A stretch of DNA of 7,856 nt from positions 1-7,856 of the forward strand of contig JAEWCF010000004.1 of NCBI GenBank assembly GCA_023390775.1. Direction: 5' to 3'. The position numbers and the translations under genes were made by a program. Shown in pieces: positions 1 through 6,686 of this stretch. The stretch's first letter is position 1. Each line of letters starts with the position of its first letter. Source of the stretch: Bacteroidota bacterium (GTDB lineage Bacteria > Bacteroidota > Bacteroidia > Flavobacteriales > Flavobacteriaceae). The notes under the pieces were generated by a model that was given only the letters and a program-made list of their open reading frames with translations, had not been told where the DNA came from and ran no database searches.

Positions 1-351
1 GGTGCATCCGCATGAACCCTTGGCCGACGTGATGATCAGATCGGCATCACCGGTATTCTCAAATTTGAACGAATAGCTTACGGGCTCATTCTCCCTGATC
101 AGCCCAAAATCGTGCTCGTTCTTCGCAAAGGTCATCTTAGGATATTTGCCATCGGCTGGCGGAGCAACGGTAACGGTGGGTTTATCCGCCGCGGGAGCCG
201 CATCGATATTGGCTTCGGGGGCGATCACCGCATCGGGCGAGGCGGGAGGAACCGCCTGGGTTGTTGGATCAAGCTTGTCGGCTGCGCTCTCCTTCCTGCA
301 TCCGGAGAGGGCCACCATCATAGAGGCCACGATAATTAATATTCTATTCAT
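1..351 (-). CDS. DUF1573 lipoprotein, N-terminal part (3' end outside window)
   Basis: The first 117 codons run open from the ATG at 351-349 to the window edge, so the C-terminus is missing. The N-terminus is a short hydrophobic signal (residues 4-15) ending in the lipobox LSGC with Cys18, so the product should be a lipid-anchored envelope protein. Residues about 19-68 are a low-complexity Ala/Pro/Asp linker. From about residue 72 the sequence fits the start of a DUF1573 domain: a conserved DFG (81-83), then the strand SYSFKFENTGDADLIITSAK, then the hallmark GSCGCT at the cut edge. DUF1573 domains are Ig-like folds, common in Bacteroidota, with no established biochemical role. The gene follows nusB by 45 bp with no visible terminator and is probably co-transcribed. 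In related genomes a nusB, DUF1573, yajC order is usual, which is recalled and not visible here. Family call is strong; function is unknown. Confidence 0.85.
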   Translation of the reverse strand, partial: MNRILIIVASMMVALSGCRKESAADKLDPTTQAVPPASPDAVIAPEANIDAAPAADKPTVTVAPPADGKYPKMTFAKNEHDFGLIRENEPVSYSFKFENTGDADLIITSAKGSCGCT

Positions 352-396
352 CTGAAGTTTATATTTTTATTCTGCTCAACATTCGCTAATTGGCTA

Positions 397-1335
397 CTAC
401 ATCAATCCCCGCCCGGCCTTGTTCAGCTTGCCGTTCGCCTGGAATTCCTTGACCAGGCCGTCGAGGATTCCGTTGATAAATATACTGCTTTTGGGCGTCG
501 AATATTCCTTGGCGATTTCAAGGTATTCATTTATCGTAACCTTGACCGGGATCGATGGGAATTTCAGGAACTCGCAGATGGCCATCTTCAGGATGATGGT
601 ATCCACTTCGGCGATGCGCTCGGTGTCCCAGTTCGGTGTCTTGTCCACATAATGGGAAGCCAGTTCAGGCTCATTGAGAAGGGTTTTCCTGAAGAGGTCA
701 CGGACAAAATCCCTGTCCTCCGGATCCTTGTAAAGTTCCGGAATCTCGATGCCCGATTTAAGCTCGATTTGACGCAATTGCCTAACTAGCAATGTGTTGA
801 CCAGCGGAATGTCGTCAATCCAGGTCAACTTGTGATCCTCGAGATAATCGTAAAGTTTTTCGTTTGGCGCAATGATCTCGGTGAACATGTCGGCCACGAA
901 CTGCCGGTCCCGGGCAAAATCGGTGGCGGGCAAGGCCATATAGTCTGAATACACGTCGCTTTCCTTGACAGCCGAAAGCATGATCAGGATGTAATCGTCG
1001 TTGCGTTGCCAGTTATTGATCTTACGGCGTTCGAGCGCTTCTTCAAGTTTGGCGTCCCTGGCAAGCATTTCCAGCACGGCATTGTCAACAAATCTCCGGT
1101 TGGGATTGCGCTCCTGCGCGGTGGCCAAATGTTTCCGTGCCGATTTTTCCAGAAAATCGATCTCCTTGGCGCGGAGTTCGACCAGCGCCGAAAGCATGAT
1201 CAGGTACAGGTCCTGCACGTTCTCGATGCTCTGGAGCAGGAATTTCTCCATTTTTTCGAGATTGTCGCTCCCGTTTTGGTGCATCGCATAAATGGACTGC
1301 ATGACCTTGACGCGGATGTGTCTTCTGTTTAGCAA
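397..1335 (-). CDS. nusB: Transcription antitermination factor NusB (long Bacteroidota form)
   Basis: NusB with NusE (S10) binds the boxA of rRNA leader transcripts and supports processive antitermination in the cytoplasm. The NusB domain is the C-terminal third: residues about 240-296 contain RIAEVDTIILKMAICEF, then IPVKVTINEYLEIAKEY and FINGILDGL, the classic family signatures. The N-terminal two thirds are a helical extension absent from the roughly 139-aa E. coli protein but usual in this phylum. I place the start at a TTG (1335-1333), giving 312 aa that begin MLNRRHIRVKV, the N-terminus I know from flavobacterial homologues. The reading frame stays open to an ATG at 1476, but that extra 47-residue stretch is Arg-rich, unlike NusB, and overlaps the dehydrogenase gene in another frame. 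The gene lies 43 bp downstream of the dehydrogenase and 45 bp upstream of the DUF1573 gene. Identity is secure; the start is very likely. Confidence 0.93.
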   Translation of the reverse strand: MLNRRHIRVKVMQSIYAMHQNGSDNLEKMEKFLLQSIENVQDLYLIMLSALVELRAKEIDFLEKSARKHLATAQERNPNRRFVDNAVLEMLARDAKLEEALERRKINNWQRNDDYILIMLSAVKESDVYSDYMALPATDFARDRQFVADMFTEIIAPNEKLYDYLEDHKLTWIDDIPLVNTLLVRQLRQIELKSGIEIPELYKDPEDRDFVRDLFRKTLLNEPELASHYVDKTPNWDTERIAEVDTIILKMAICEFLKFPSIPVKVTINEYLEIAKEYSTPKSSIFINGILDGLVKEFQANGKLNKAGRGLM

Positions 1336-1378
1336 CTTAAAGAACTTTTTGGGCCGGAATCCCGTGCCGTGAATTAAT

Positions 1379-2482
1379 TTATCGGGCCATTTCGCGTTTG
1401 CGGTCGTCGATGCGTTTTTGCGCCACCTGAAGCGCCGCCTGGTAGGTCGTGATCTCGTTCTTGTCGGCGAAATCAAAAATTTCCAAAGCCGTGTTGTAAA
1501 TGTTTTCGGTACGCTTGAGGGCCTCGGCCTTGTCGTATTTCACGATCTCCGCGTACACGTTGATGATCCCGCCGGCATTGATCAAAAAGTCGGGCGCATA
1601 CAAAATGCCGCGCTCCTTCAGGATCCGGCCGTGTACTTCCTCCACCGCAAGCTGGTTATTGGCCGCTCCCGCGATGATTTTTGCTTTCAGCCTTCCGATG
1701 GTGTCGTCATTTACCGTAGCTCCGAGCGCACACGGCGCGTAGATGTCGACATCGGCACCGTAAAGATCGTCACCGTTGAAGATGCGCGCACCATATTTGG
1801 CGGCGATATCCTCGACACGCTGTTGATTGATATCGGTAATGTATACGATGGCATTTTCCTTTGTCAGGTAATCCACGAGCGTCTCTCCCACGTGGCCGAT
1901 TCCCTGGACGAGGATCTTTTTCCCTTCCAGATTGTCGGAACCGAATTTATACTTCGCAGCCGCCTTCATCCCCATGTAAACGCCATAAGCGGTCACAGGC
2001 GACGGGTTGCCCGAACCTCCTTTTTCTTCGGAAATTCCCGTGACATAAGGCGTGATCTCGCGGATCATGTCCATATCCGGGGTTGTGGTGCCCACGTCCT
2101 CGGCCGTAATGTACTTTCCGCTCAGGGAGTGGATGAACTCGCCGAATTTCCGGATCATTTCAGGTGTCTTCTGCGTTTTTGCATCACCGATGATCACGGC
2201 CTTGCCTCCACCGAGGTTGAGCCCTGAAATCGCCGACTTGTAGGTCATCCCGCGCGAAAGGCGCAACACGTCGTTGAGCGCTTCCCATTCATTGGCGTAA
2301 TTCCACATCCGCGTACCGCCGAGAGCCGGCCCGAGCACGGTGTTGTGGATTCCGATAATTGCCTTTAATCCGGTATCTTTGTCATGGCAGAAAACAATCT
2401 GCTCGTGGTTGTCGAACGATGCCTGCCCAAAGACGGGATCCATTTTGCCGAGTTCGGCTGTCGTCGTGATTTCAGTAGTCAT
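1379..2482 (-). CDS. ldh: Leucine dehydrogenase (Glu/Leu/Phe/Val dehydrogenase family)
   Basis: NAD-dependent oxidative deamination of leucine (and probably valine and isoleucine) to the 2-oxo acid, the first step of branched-chain amino acid catabolism; cytoplasmic. The 367 aa match leucine dehydrogenase length. Visible motifs are GPALGGTRMW (51-60), substrate-binding Lys82 in MTYKSA, catalytic Lys94 in GGGKAVI, Asp129 in AEDVGT, the Rossmann GxGxxG loop GIGHVG (194-199), and Asp217 at the end of the following strand, which favours NAD over NADP. Their spacing agrees with the Bacillus enzyme (Lys68, Lys80, Asp203) with a constant offset of 14. The start at 2482 is preceded by a good Bacteroidota promoter box. 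First gene of a probable operon with nusB. The symbol here means leucine, not lactate, dehydrogenase. Substrate preference among branched-chain amino acids cannot be read with certainty. Confidence 0.92.
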   Translation of the reverse strand: MTTEITTTAELGKMDPVFGQASFDNHEQIVFCHDKDTGLKAIIGIHNTVLGPALGGTRMWNYANEWEALNDVLRLSRGMTYKSAISGLNLGGGKAVIIGDAKTQKTPEMIRKFGEFIHSLSGKYITAEDVGTTTPDMDMIREITPYVTGISEEKGGSGNPSPVTAYGVYMGMKAAAKYKFGSDNLEGKKILVQGIGHVGETLVDYLTKENAIVYITDINQQRVEDIAAKYGARIFNGDDLYGADVDIYAPCALGATVNDDTIGRLKAKIIAGAANNQLAVEEVHGRILKERGILYAPDFLINAGGIINVYAEIVKYDKAEALKRTENIYNTALEIFDFADKNEITTYQAALQVAQKRIDDRKREMAR

Positions 2483-2501
2483 AAGTACAATTATTTCGTT
2501 G

Positions 2502-2520
2502 CGGCTTTTTCAAAAAGCCG
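2502..2520. repeat. Perfect 19-bp palindrome in the leucine dehydrogenase leader
   Basis: CGGCTTTTTCAAAAAGCCG is a perfect inverted repeat: 9-bp arms around one central C. It lies 19-37 bp upstream of the dehydrogenase start and just downstream of the predicted -7 box, so it spans the likely transcription start. As RNA it would form a 7-bp stem with a 5-nt loop. No T-run follows on either strand, so it does not look like an intrinsic terminator. It could be an operator or a leader hairpin. The symmetry is directly visible; the role is inferred. Confidence 0.6.
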
Positions 2521-2523
2521 TTG

Positions 2524-2531
2524 CAAAATTA
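2524..2531 (-). promoter_or_regulatory. Candidate -7 box of the leucine dehydrogenase promoter
   Basis: Read on the minus strand this is TAATTTTG, an exact match to the Bacteroidota -7 consensus TAnnTTTG. It predicts a start of transcription near 2519 and a leader of about 37 nt before the ATG at 2482. A clear TTTG at the -33 position is not visible; the AT-rich stretch around 2547-2552 is only a weak substitute. Confidence 0.5.
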
Positions 2532-2545
2532 AGATTTAAATCAGA

Positions 2546-2575
2546 ATAAATTGGCCGGGCGTGCGATAAATTGGC
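2546..2575. repeat. Two direct copies of ATAAATTGGC, 20 bp apart
   Basis: ATAAATTGGC occurs at 2546-2555 and again at 2566-2575, a centre spacing of exactly 20 bp, or about two helical turns. A further short tandem, GGCAATG at 2573-2579 and 2581-2587, overlaps the second copy. The pair lies upstream of the dehydrogenase promoter box, in the divergent region shared with the ABC transporter gene. Phased direct repeats of this kind often bind a regulator; that role is inferred, and the repeats themselves are plain in the sequence. Confidence 0.45.
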
Positions 2576-2667
2576 AATGCGGCAATGGGGAGGCTGGAAA
2601 AGCTATTGACCTATCGATTGAACGGAACGAATATCGGCAACAAATACGCAACTATTTTGCATAAACG

Positions 2668-4431
2668 ATGAAAGAACTTCAATACTTAAATAAATATTTT
2701 CTCAAATACAAATATCACTTCCTGCTGGGAGTCGTGACCACGATAGCGGCGCAGATCTTTTCGCTTTTCACCCCGAAACTCATCAGCAAGTCCATCAAGG
2801 CGATAGAGGATTATACGGGATCGGGCCGGGTTTTCGATGATGCGGTGGTGCGCGAGAGCCTTCTGCACAACATCCTGCTCATCTTCGGGACCACTTTGGT
2901 GGCGGGCGTGCTTACCTTTTTGATGCGGCAGACGCTGATCGTGATGTCCAGGCACGTCGAATTCGACCTTAAGAACGAGGTCTTTCGCCAGTATGAGAAT
3001 CTGTCGCAAAGCTTCTACAAAAAGAACAGAACCGGCGATCTGATGAACCGCATCAGCGAGGACGTGGGCAAGGTCCGGATGTACGTGGGGCCGGCGGTCA
3101 TGTACACCATCAACACCTTTATCCGCTTCGCGATCGTGATCATTTTCATGTACAGGGTCTCTCCCCTGCTGACGCTTTATACGCTCCTGCCCCTGCCGAT
3201 CCTGTCCTACGCCATTTTTCGCCTCTCCACCGAAATCAACAAGCGTTCGACGGTTTTCCAGCAATATCTTTCCAAAGTATCAAGCTATTCGCAGGAGGTT
3301 TTCTCGGGAATTCGCGTGATCAAGGCCTACTCGCTCGAGGACCAATACCAAAGCGGCATGGCGGCACTCTCTCTCGAAAGCAAGGAAAAGAGCATGGATC
3401 TGGCAAAGGTCCAGTCGCTTTTCGGGCCGCTGATGCTGGCGCTGATCGGAGTATCCAACCTGGTGGTGATTTACGTGGGCGGAATGATGTACATCGACGG
3501 GCGTATCACCAGCATCGGTACGATTGCCGAATTCATCCTTTACGTCAACATGCTCACCTGGCCGGTGGCCTCGCTTGGCTGGGTTTCATCGATGGTCCAG
3601 GAGGCCGAGGCTTCGCAAAAGCGGATCAATGAATTCCTTAAGATCCAGCCCGAAATTCGCAACCACCATCCCGAACCTTCCGAAATCAACGGCACCATCG
3701 AATTCGTCAACGTGAGCTTCACCTATGACGACACGGGAATCAGGGCGCTGGAGGATGTTTCGTTCAAGGTCGGCAAGGGACAGACGCTGGCGATCCTGGG
3801 CAAGACCGGAAGCGGCAAGTCGACGATCCTTTCGCTCACGGCAAGGCTTTACGATGCGACGGGCGGAAGCATTTTGGTCGACGGCACCGAGATCAGCCGC
3901 GTCAATCTCGACGACCTGCGCAAAAGCATCGGGATCGTGCCGCAGGACGCTTTCCTTTTCTCCGATTCGATCCGCAACAACATCCTGTTCGGCAAGGAAG
4001 AGGCGTCGATGGAAGAGGTGATCGCGGCGGCCAGGACCGCGGCCGTGCACGACAACATTACGGGATTCAAGATGCAATATGAAACGGTGCTCGGCGAGCG
4101 CGGCATCACGCTCTCGGGCGGCCAAAAACAACGCGTATCCATTGCCCGCGCCGTGATCAAGGACCCCAAAATACTTTTGCTGGACGACTGCCTTTCGGCA
4201 GTGGACACGGAAACCGAGGAAGCGATACTCAACAATCTTTCGGCGTTTTCAAAGGGCCGGACAACGGTCATCGTCAGCCACCGCGTATCGGCTGCCCGTA
4301 ACGCCGACCACATCATCATTTTGGACCAGGGCCGCATCCTGGAGCAAGGCACTCACAATCAACTTGTAAACCACGACGGATATTACCGCGATTTGTACAT
4401 GAGGCAGCTGTCCGAAAAAGATTTAACCTAA
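2668..4431 (+). CDS. ABC exporter half-transporter (MsbA/MdlB-like, TMD fused to NBD)
   Basis: An inner-membrane ATP-driven exporter of 587 aa, the usual size of a half-transporter that works as a dimer. The N-terminal half is a type IV exporter membrane domain with about six helices (near 17-38, 66-86, 141-161, 165-186, 251-273, 284-306). The ATPase domain begins about residue 343 and shows Walker A GKTGSGKST (378-386), Q-loop Gln426 in VPQD, signature LSGGQ (482-486), Walker B ILLLDD (502-507), D-loop SAVD (510-513) and switch His538 in SHR. The residue after the Walker B Asp, normally the catalytic Glu, is Asp507. That is typical of the degenerate site of heterodimeric exporters such as BmrC or TM287, yet no partner gene is adjacent. 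The substrate (lipid, drug or peptide) cannot be inferred. It is transcribed away from the dehydrogenase and followed by the PUR-domain gene. Confidence 0.9.
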   Translation: MKELQYLNKYFLKYKYHFLLGVVTTIAAQIFSLFTPKLISKSIKAIEDYTGSGRVFDDAVVRESLLHNILLIFGTTLVAGVLTFLMRQTLIVMSRHVEFDLKNEVFRQYENLSQSFYKKNRTGDLMNRISEDVGKVRMYVGPAVMYTINTFIRFAIVIIFMYRVSPLLTLYTLLPLPILSYAIFRLSTEINKRSTVFQQYLSKVSSYSQEVFSGIRVIKAYSLEDQYQSGMAALSLESKEKSMDLAKVQSLFGPLMLALIGVSNLVVIYVGGMMYIDGRITSIGTIAEFILYVNMLTWPVASLGWVSSMVQEAEASQKRINEFLKIQPEIRNHHPEPSEINGTIEFVNVSFTYDDTGIRALEDVSFKVGKGQTLAILGKTGSGKSTILSLTARLYDATGGSILVDGTEISRVNLDDLRKSIGIVPQDAFLFSDSIRNNILFGKEEASMEEVIAAARTAAVHDNITGFKMQYETVLGERGITLSGGQKQRVSIARAVIKDPKILLLDDCLSAVDTETEEAILNNLSAFSKGRTTVIVSHRVSAARNADHIIILDQGRILEQGTHNQLVNHDGYYRDLYMRQLSEKDLT

Positions 4432-4434
4432 TTT

Positions 4435-4466
4435 TTTGTTTTATAATCGATTTTTTTTCATTTTTG
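4435..4466 (+). promoter_or_regulatory. Candidate Bacteroidota promoter for the PUR-domain gene
   Basis: TTTG at 4435-4438 and CATTTTTG at 4459-4466 are separated by 20 bp. This fits the TTTG, about 19-21 bp, TAnnTTTG architecture with one mismatch in the -7 box (C for the first T). Transcription would start near 4471, about 20 nt before the ATG at 4493. The region is very T-rich, so chance matches are easier than usual. Confidence 0.42.
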
Positions 4467-4492
4467 AGGGAATTTAAACAAACTGTTTGACG

Positions 4493-4867
4493 ATGAGAGA
4501 AAATGATATGCTTGAGAAAGAAGAGATTTTTTCAAAGGTGCTTCGCGCCGGAAGGAGGACCTACTTTTTCGATGTCAGGGCAACCAGGGCTGACGACTAT
4601 TACATTACCATCACCGAAAGCAAGAAATTCACCGAGGAAGACGGATCCTTCCACTTCAAGAAACACAAGATTTACCTCTATAAGGAAGATTTCGCGGCCT
4701 TCACCGAGATCCTGGGCGAAATGACCGACTATGTCCTGAGCAACAAGGGCGAAGAGGTCATCAGCGAACGCCACCAACGCGATTACAAAAAAGAATACGC
4801 CGAACACCGCGAGACCGCCCCGCAGGTCACGGGAAGTTTCACAAACGTCGAGTTCGACGACATCTGA
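4493..4867 (+). CDS. PUR-domain nucleic-acid-binding protein (DUF3276)
   Basis: A 124-aa protein of the PUR-alpha/beta/gamma-like DUF3276 family, widespread in Bacteroidota. PUR domains are beta-beta-beta-beta-alpha folds that bind single-stranded DNA or RNA and dimerise. Visible family features are KVLRAGRRTYFFDVRAT (about 15-31), DDYYITITESKK (34-45), the basic stretch FHFKKHKIYLYKEDF (53-67), ISERH (90-94), and an acidic tail ending FDDI. One PUR repeat fits the length. I chose the ATG at 4493. A TTG at 4487 would add two residues and an ATG at 4508 would remove five; the conserved part is unaffected. A likely promoter lies in the upstream gap, and a strong terminator ends the transcript 10 bp after the stop, so this looks like a self-contained unit. 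Its cellular target is not known from sequence. Confidence 0.88.
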   Translation: MRENDMLEKEEIFSKVLRAGRRTYFFDVRATRADDYYITITESKKFTEEDGSFHFKKHKIYLYKEDFAAFTEILGEMTDYVLSNKGEEVISERHQRDYKKEYAEHRETAPQVTGSFTNVEFDDI

Positions 4868-4877
4868 TACCAACACC

Positions 4878-4900
4878 GCCCGGACCTCCGGGCTTTTTTT
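4878..4900 (+). terminator. Strong intrinsic terminator after the PUR-domain gene
   Basis: GCCCGG (4878-4883) pairs perfectly with CCGGGC (4888-4893) around an ACCT loop, and is followed by seven T (4894-4900). It ends the PUR-domain transcript. The last T is directly followed by the ATG of the DUF2157 gene at 4901. Confidence 0.9.
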
Positions 4901-6142
4901 ATGGACCTGAAAAACGAACTTGGCAACATGGTCGAGGCGGGGGTCATCGATGCCCCGACCGCGGCGCGCATTGAAAGCTATCTCGCTTCCAGGCGCCCTT
5001 CTTCGCAAACCACCTTCACGGTTTTCGGGATCCTGGGAGGATTGATCGTCGGGCTGGGCGTGATCCTGCTCATCGCGCACAACTGGGACGATTTCTCGCG
5101 AGGGGTCCGGACGGCATTTGCGTTTCTTCCCTTGTTCATCGGACAGGGCCTGGCTGCATTCGCGTTCTTTAAAAGATCGGGAGACGCCGCCTGGGCCGAA
5201 GGTTCCGCGCTTTTCCTTTCCTGCGGCATCGGCGCAGTCATTTCATTGGTGAGCCAGGTCTACAACATTCCCGGCGACCTCAACTCATTCCTGAGCACCT
5301 GGATGTTGCTCATCCTGCCCCTTGCCTATCTCATGCGATCGTCGACGGCATCCATTTTCTATATCGTCGGGATTACGGTCTATGGCGCCAATCTCGGGTA
5401 CTGGTCGGCCGATAAAATCCCATGGCAATATTGGCTGCTTCTCGGGGCAATCGTTCCCTACTACATTCAAATACTGCGCACGCGCCCTGAATCCCGGCTG
5501 ACGCGCATCCATAACTGGCTCGTGCCGCTATCGGTGATCGCGATGCTGGGGAGCTTTGCGTCAGACCATGAGGTGATCATGTTTGCCGGCTACATTGCGT
5601 TTTTCGGGATCATGGTACACGGCGGCCACCTCATCGCCAATCCCTACGCGGCCCGGTCGTTCGGCGCGATAGGTTCGCTCGGGACCATCGCATTGCTTTT
5701 GGCGGCGTCGTTCGACGAGATCTGGAAGGACGTGGACCAACTTCCCGCTTCGGCAATTTGGAGCTCGGAAGCCGCAGTCTCGATCGCGCTCACGGCAATC
5801 GGAATCTATCTTTCGGCTAAAAACCGGGGCGGATTCCATTACGCCGGAATCGCGATCGCCGCATTTCCGGTGATTTTCCTGATTGGGTGCCTGACGCCCC
5901 TGGCTTATGCGGCCGTCAACCTGCTGGTGCTTTACATCGGGCTGGGATACATCCGGGCCGGGCTGAAAACCCAGCATCTGGTGATGCTCAATTACGGGCT
6001 GCTGGCCATCGGCGCGCTGGTGCTGTGCCGGTTCTTTGATTCGGATGTGAGCTTCGTGTTGCGCGGCATTTCGTTCATATTGGTCGGTGCGGGCTTCATC
6101 GGAACCAATTTGTACCTGCTAAAAAAACGCCGCCATGAATAG
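4901..6142 (+). CDS. DUF2157 polytopic membrane protein
   Basis: A 413-aa integral membrane protein. Residues 1-30 form the short soluble segment typical of DUF2157 (ELGNMVEAGVIDAPTAARIESYL). The rest is a run of roughly 12 to 14 hydrophobic helices starting at about residue 40, including LGGLIVGLGVILLIAHNWDD (45-64), whose GxxLLxAHNWDD pattern is characteristic of the family. The C-terminus KKRRHE is positively charged and probably cytoplasmic. No enzymatic or transport role is established. The next gene overlaps it by 8 bp and is the family partner usually found with DUF2157, so the two products probably act together in the membrane. The ATG at 4901 abuts the T-run of a terminator, leaving no room for a normal leader; an in-frame ATG at 4928 would remove the first nine residues but cut into the conserved start. 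Confidence 0.85.
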   Translation: MDLKNELGNMVEAGVIDAPTAARIESYLASRRPSSQTTFTVFGILGGLIVGLGVILLIAHNWDDFSRGVRTAFAFLPLFIGQGLAAFAFFKRSGDAAWAEGSALFLSCGIGAVISLVSQVYNIPGDLNSFLSTWMLLILPLAYLMRSSTASIFYIVGITVYGANLGYWSADKIPWQYWLLLGAIVPYYIQILRTRPESRLTRIHNWLVPLSVIAMLGSFASDHEVIMFAGYIAFFGIMVHGGHLIANPYAARSFGAIGSLGTIALLLAASFDEIWKDVDQLPASAIWSSEAAVSIALTAIGIYLSAKNRGGFHYAGIAIAAFPVIFLIGCLTPLAYAAVNLLVLYIGLGYIRAGLKTQHLVMLNYGLLAIGALVLCRFFDSDVSFVLRGISFILVGAGFIGTNLYLLKKRRHE

Positions 6143-6686
6143 AAAAATGATGCTCGCGGCGCTGGCCTTGCTCTTTATCGCGCAGATAGCGGTTCCCGTG
6201 GCGATGATCTCGGGACAGGAAAGGATTTTGGAAAAAGGCAAGGAATTTCGGTTTGCGACGCGGCCCCTGGACCCCACCGATTACATGCGGGGGAAATACG
6301 TAAGACTGTTTTTCAATTCCGATCCCGTCAAAATGGAAACCTCCGAAATTCCGGAAGATCTCTACGCCTATCTGTCAACCGGCCCCGACGGTTTCGCCAA
6401 AATCGATTCGCTGTCGGCCACCGAGCCCGATTCAGGTGATTACCTCAAGGTCAAACTTGCCTACAGAAGCGGGAAAATGGTGCACTATAGCCTGCCGTTC
6501 GAGCGGTTCTACATGGAAGAGACCAAGGCTCCGGCCGCCGAGGACCTTTACCTGAAACTTCCGGATTCGGTCAAGGCTTTCGCCAAGGTGCGGGTGCTGG
6601 AGGGTGAATCGGTCATCGAGAACGTCTATGTCGGCAATAAACCCATCGGGCAGCTCGCGACTGAACATCTCATGAAAGGTTCATGA
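6135..6686 (+). CDS. GDYXXLXY-family membrane-anchored protein
   Basis: A 183-aa protein with one N-terminal hydrophobic helix (about 5-26) that should anchor it in the membrane, and a soluble, probably periplasmic, remainder. The family motif region is residues 44-60: PLDPTDYMRGKYVRLFF. The eponymous GDYxxLxY appears here as GKYVRLFF (53-60), with Lys for Asp and Phe for the last Tyr, so the hallmark is relaxed. The second conserved block, LPFERFYMEE (120-129), is well kept. Function is unknown. It overlaps the DUF2157 gene by 8 bp (ATGAATAG contains both start and stop), implying translational coupling. At the other end its TGA overlaps the stop of the opposing CsaA-like gene. Confidence 0.83.
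   Translation: MNRKMMLAALALLFIAQIAVPVAMISGQERILEKGKEFRFATRPLDPTDYMRGKYVRLFFNSDPVKMETSEIPEDLYAYLSTGPDGFAKIDSLSATEPDSGDYLKVKLAYRSGKMVHYSLPFERFYMEETKAPAAEDLYLKLPDSVKAFAKVRVLEGESVIENVYVGNKPIGQLATEHLMKGS

Noticed and set aside
1418..2227. A 269-codon open frame on the plus strand across the dehydrogenase gene
   Set aside because: It lies wholly antisense to a textbook leucine dehydrogenase with all catalytic motifs. Its translation has no recognisable domain and is explained by the GC-rich codon bias of the real gene.
2653..2659. TATTTTG just before the ABC exporter start, as a -7 box
   Set aside because: It is one base short of TAnnTTTG, and no TTTG-like element lies at a workable distance upstream. 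Too weak to list as a promoter, though the exporter's promoter must lie in this region.
2686..3264. A 192-codon open frame on the minus strand within the ABC exporter
   Set aside because: It is antisense to the membrane domain of the exporter. The translated sequence is rich in His, Asp and Arg, as expected for a shadow frame of hydrophobic codons, with no family resemblance.
4439..4465. T-rich stretch after the ABC exporter as its terminator
   Set aside because: There are long T-runs but no hairpin before them, so intrinsic termination is not supported. The same stretch is better explained as the promoter of the next gene.
6435..6464. GDYLKVKLAY in the GDYXXLXY protein as the hallmark motif
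   Set aside because: The spacing of Leu and Tyr does not fit GDYxxLxY, and the surrounding context does not match. The true motif region is the earlier GKYVRLFF after PLDPTDYMR.
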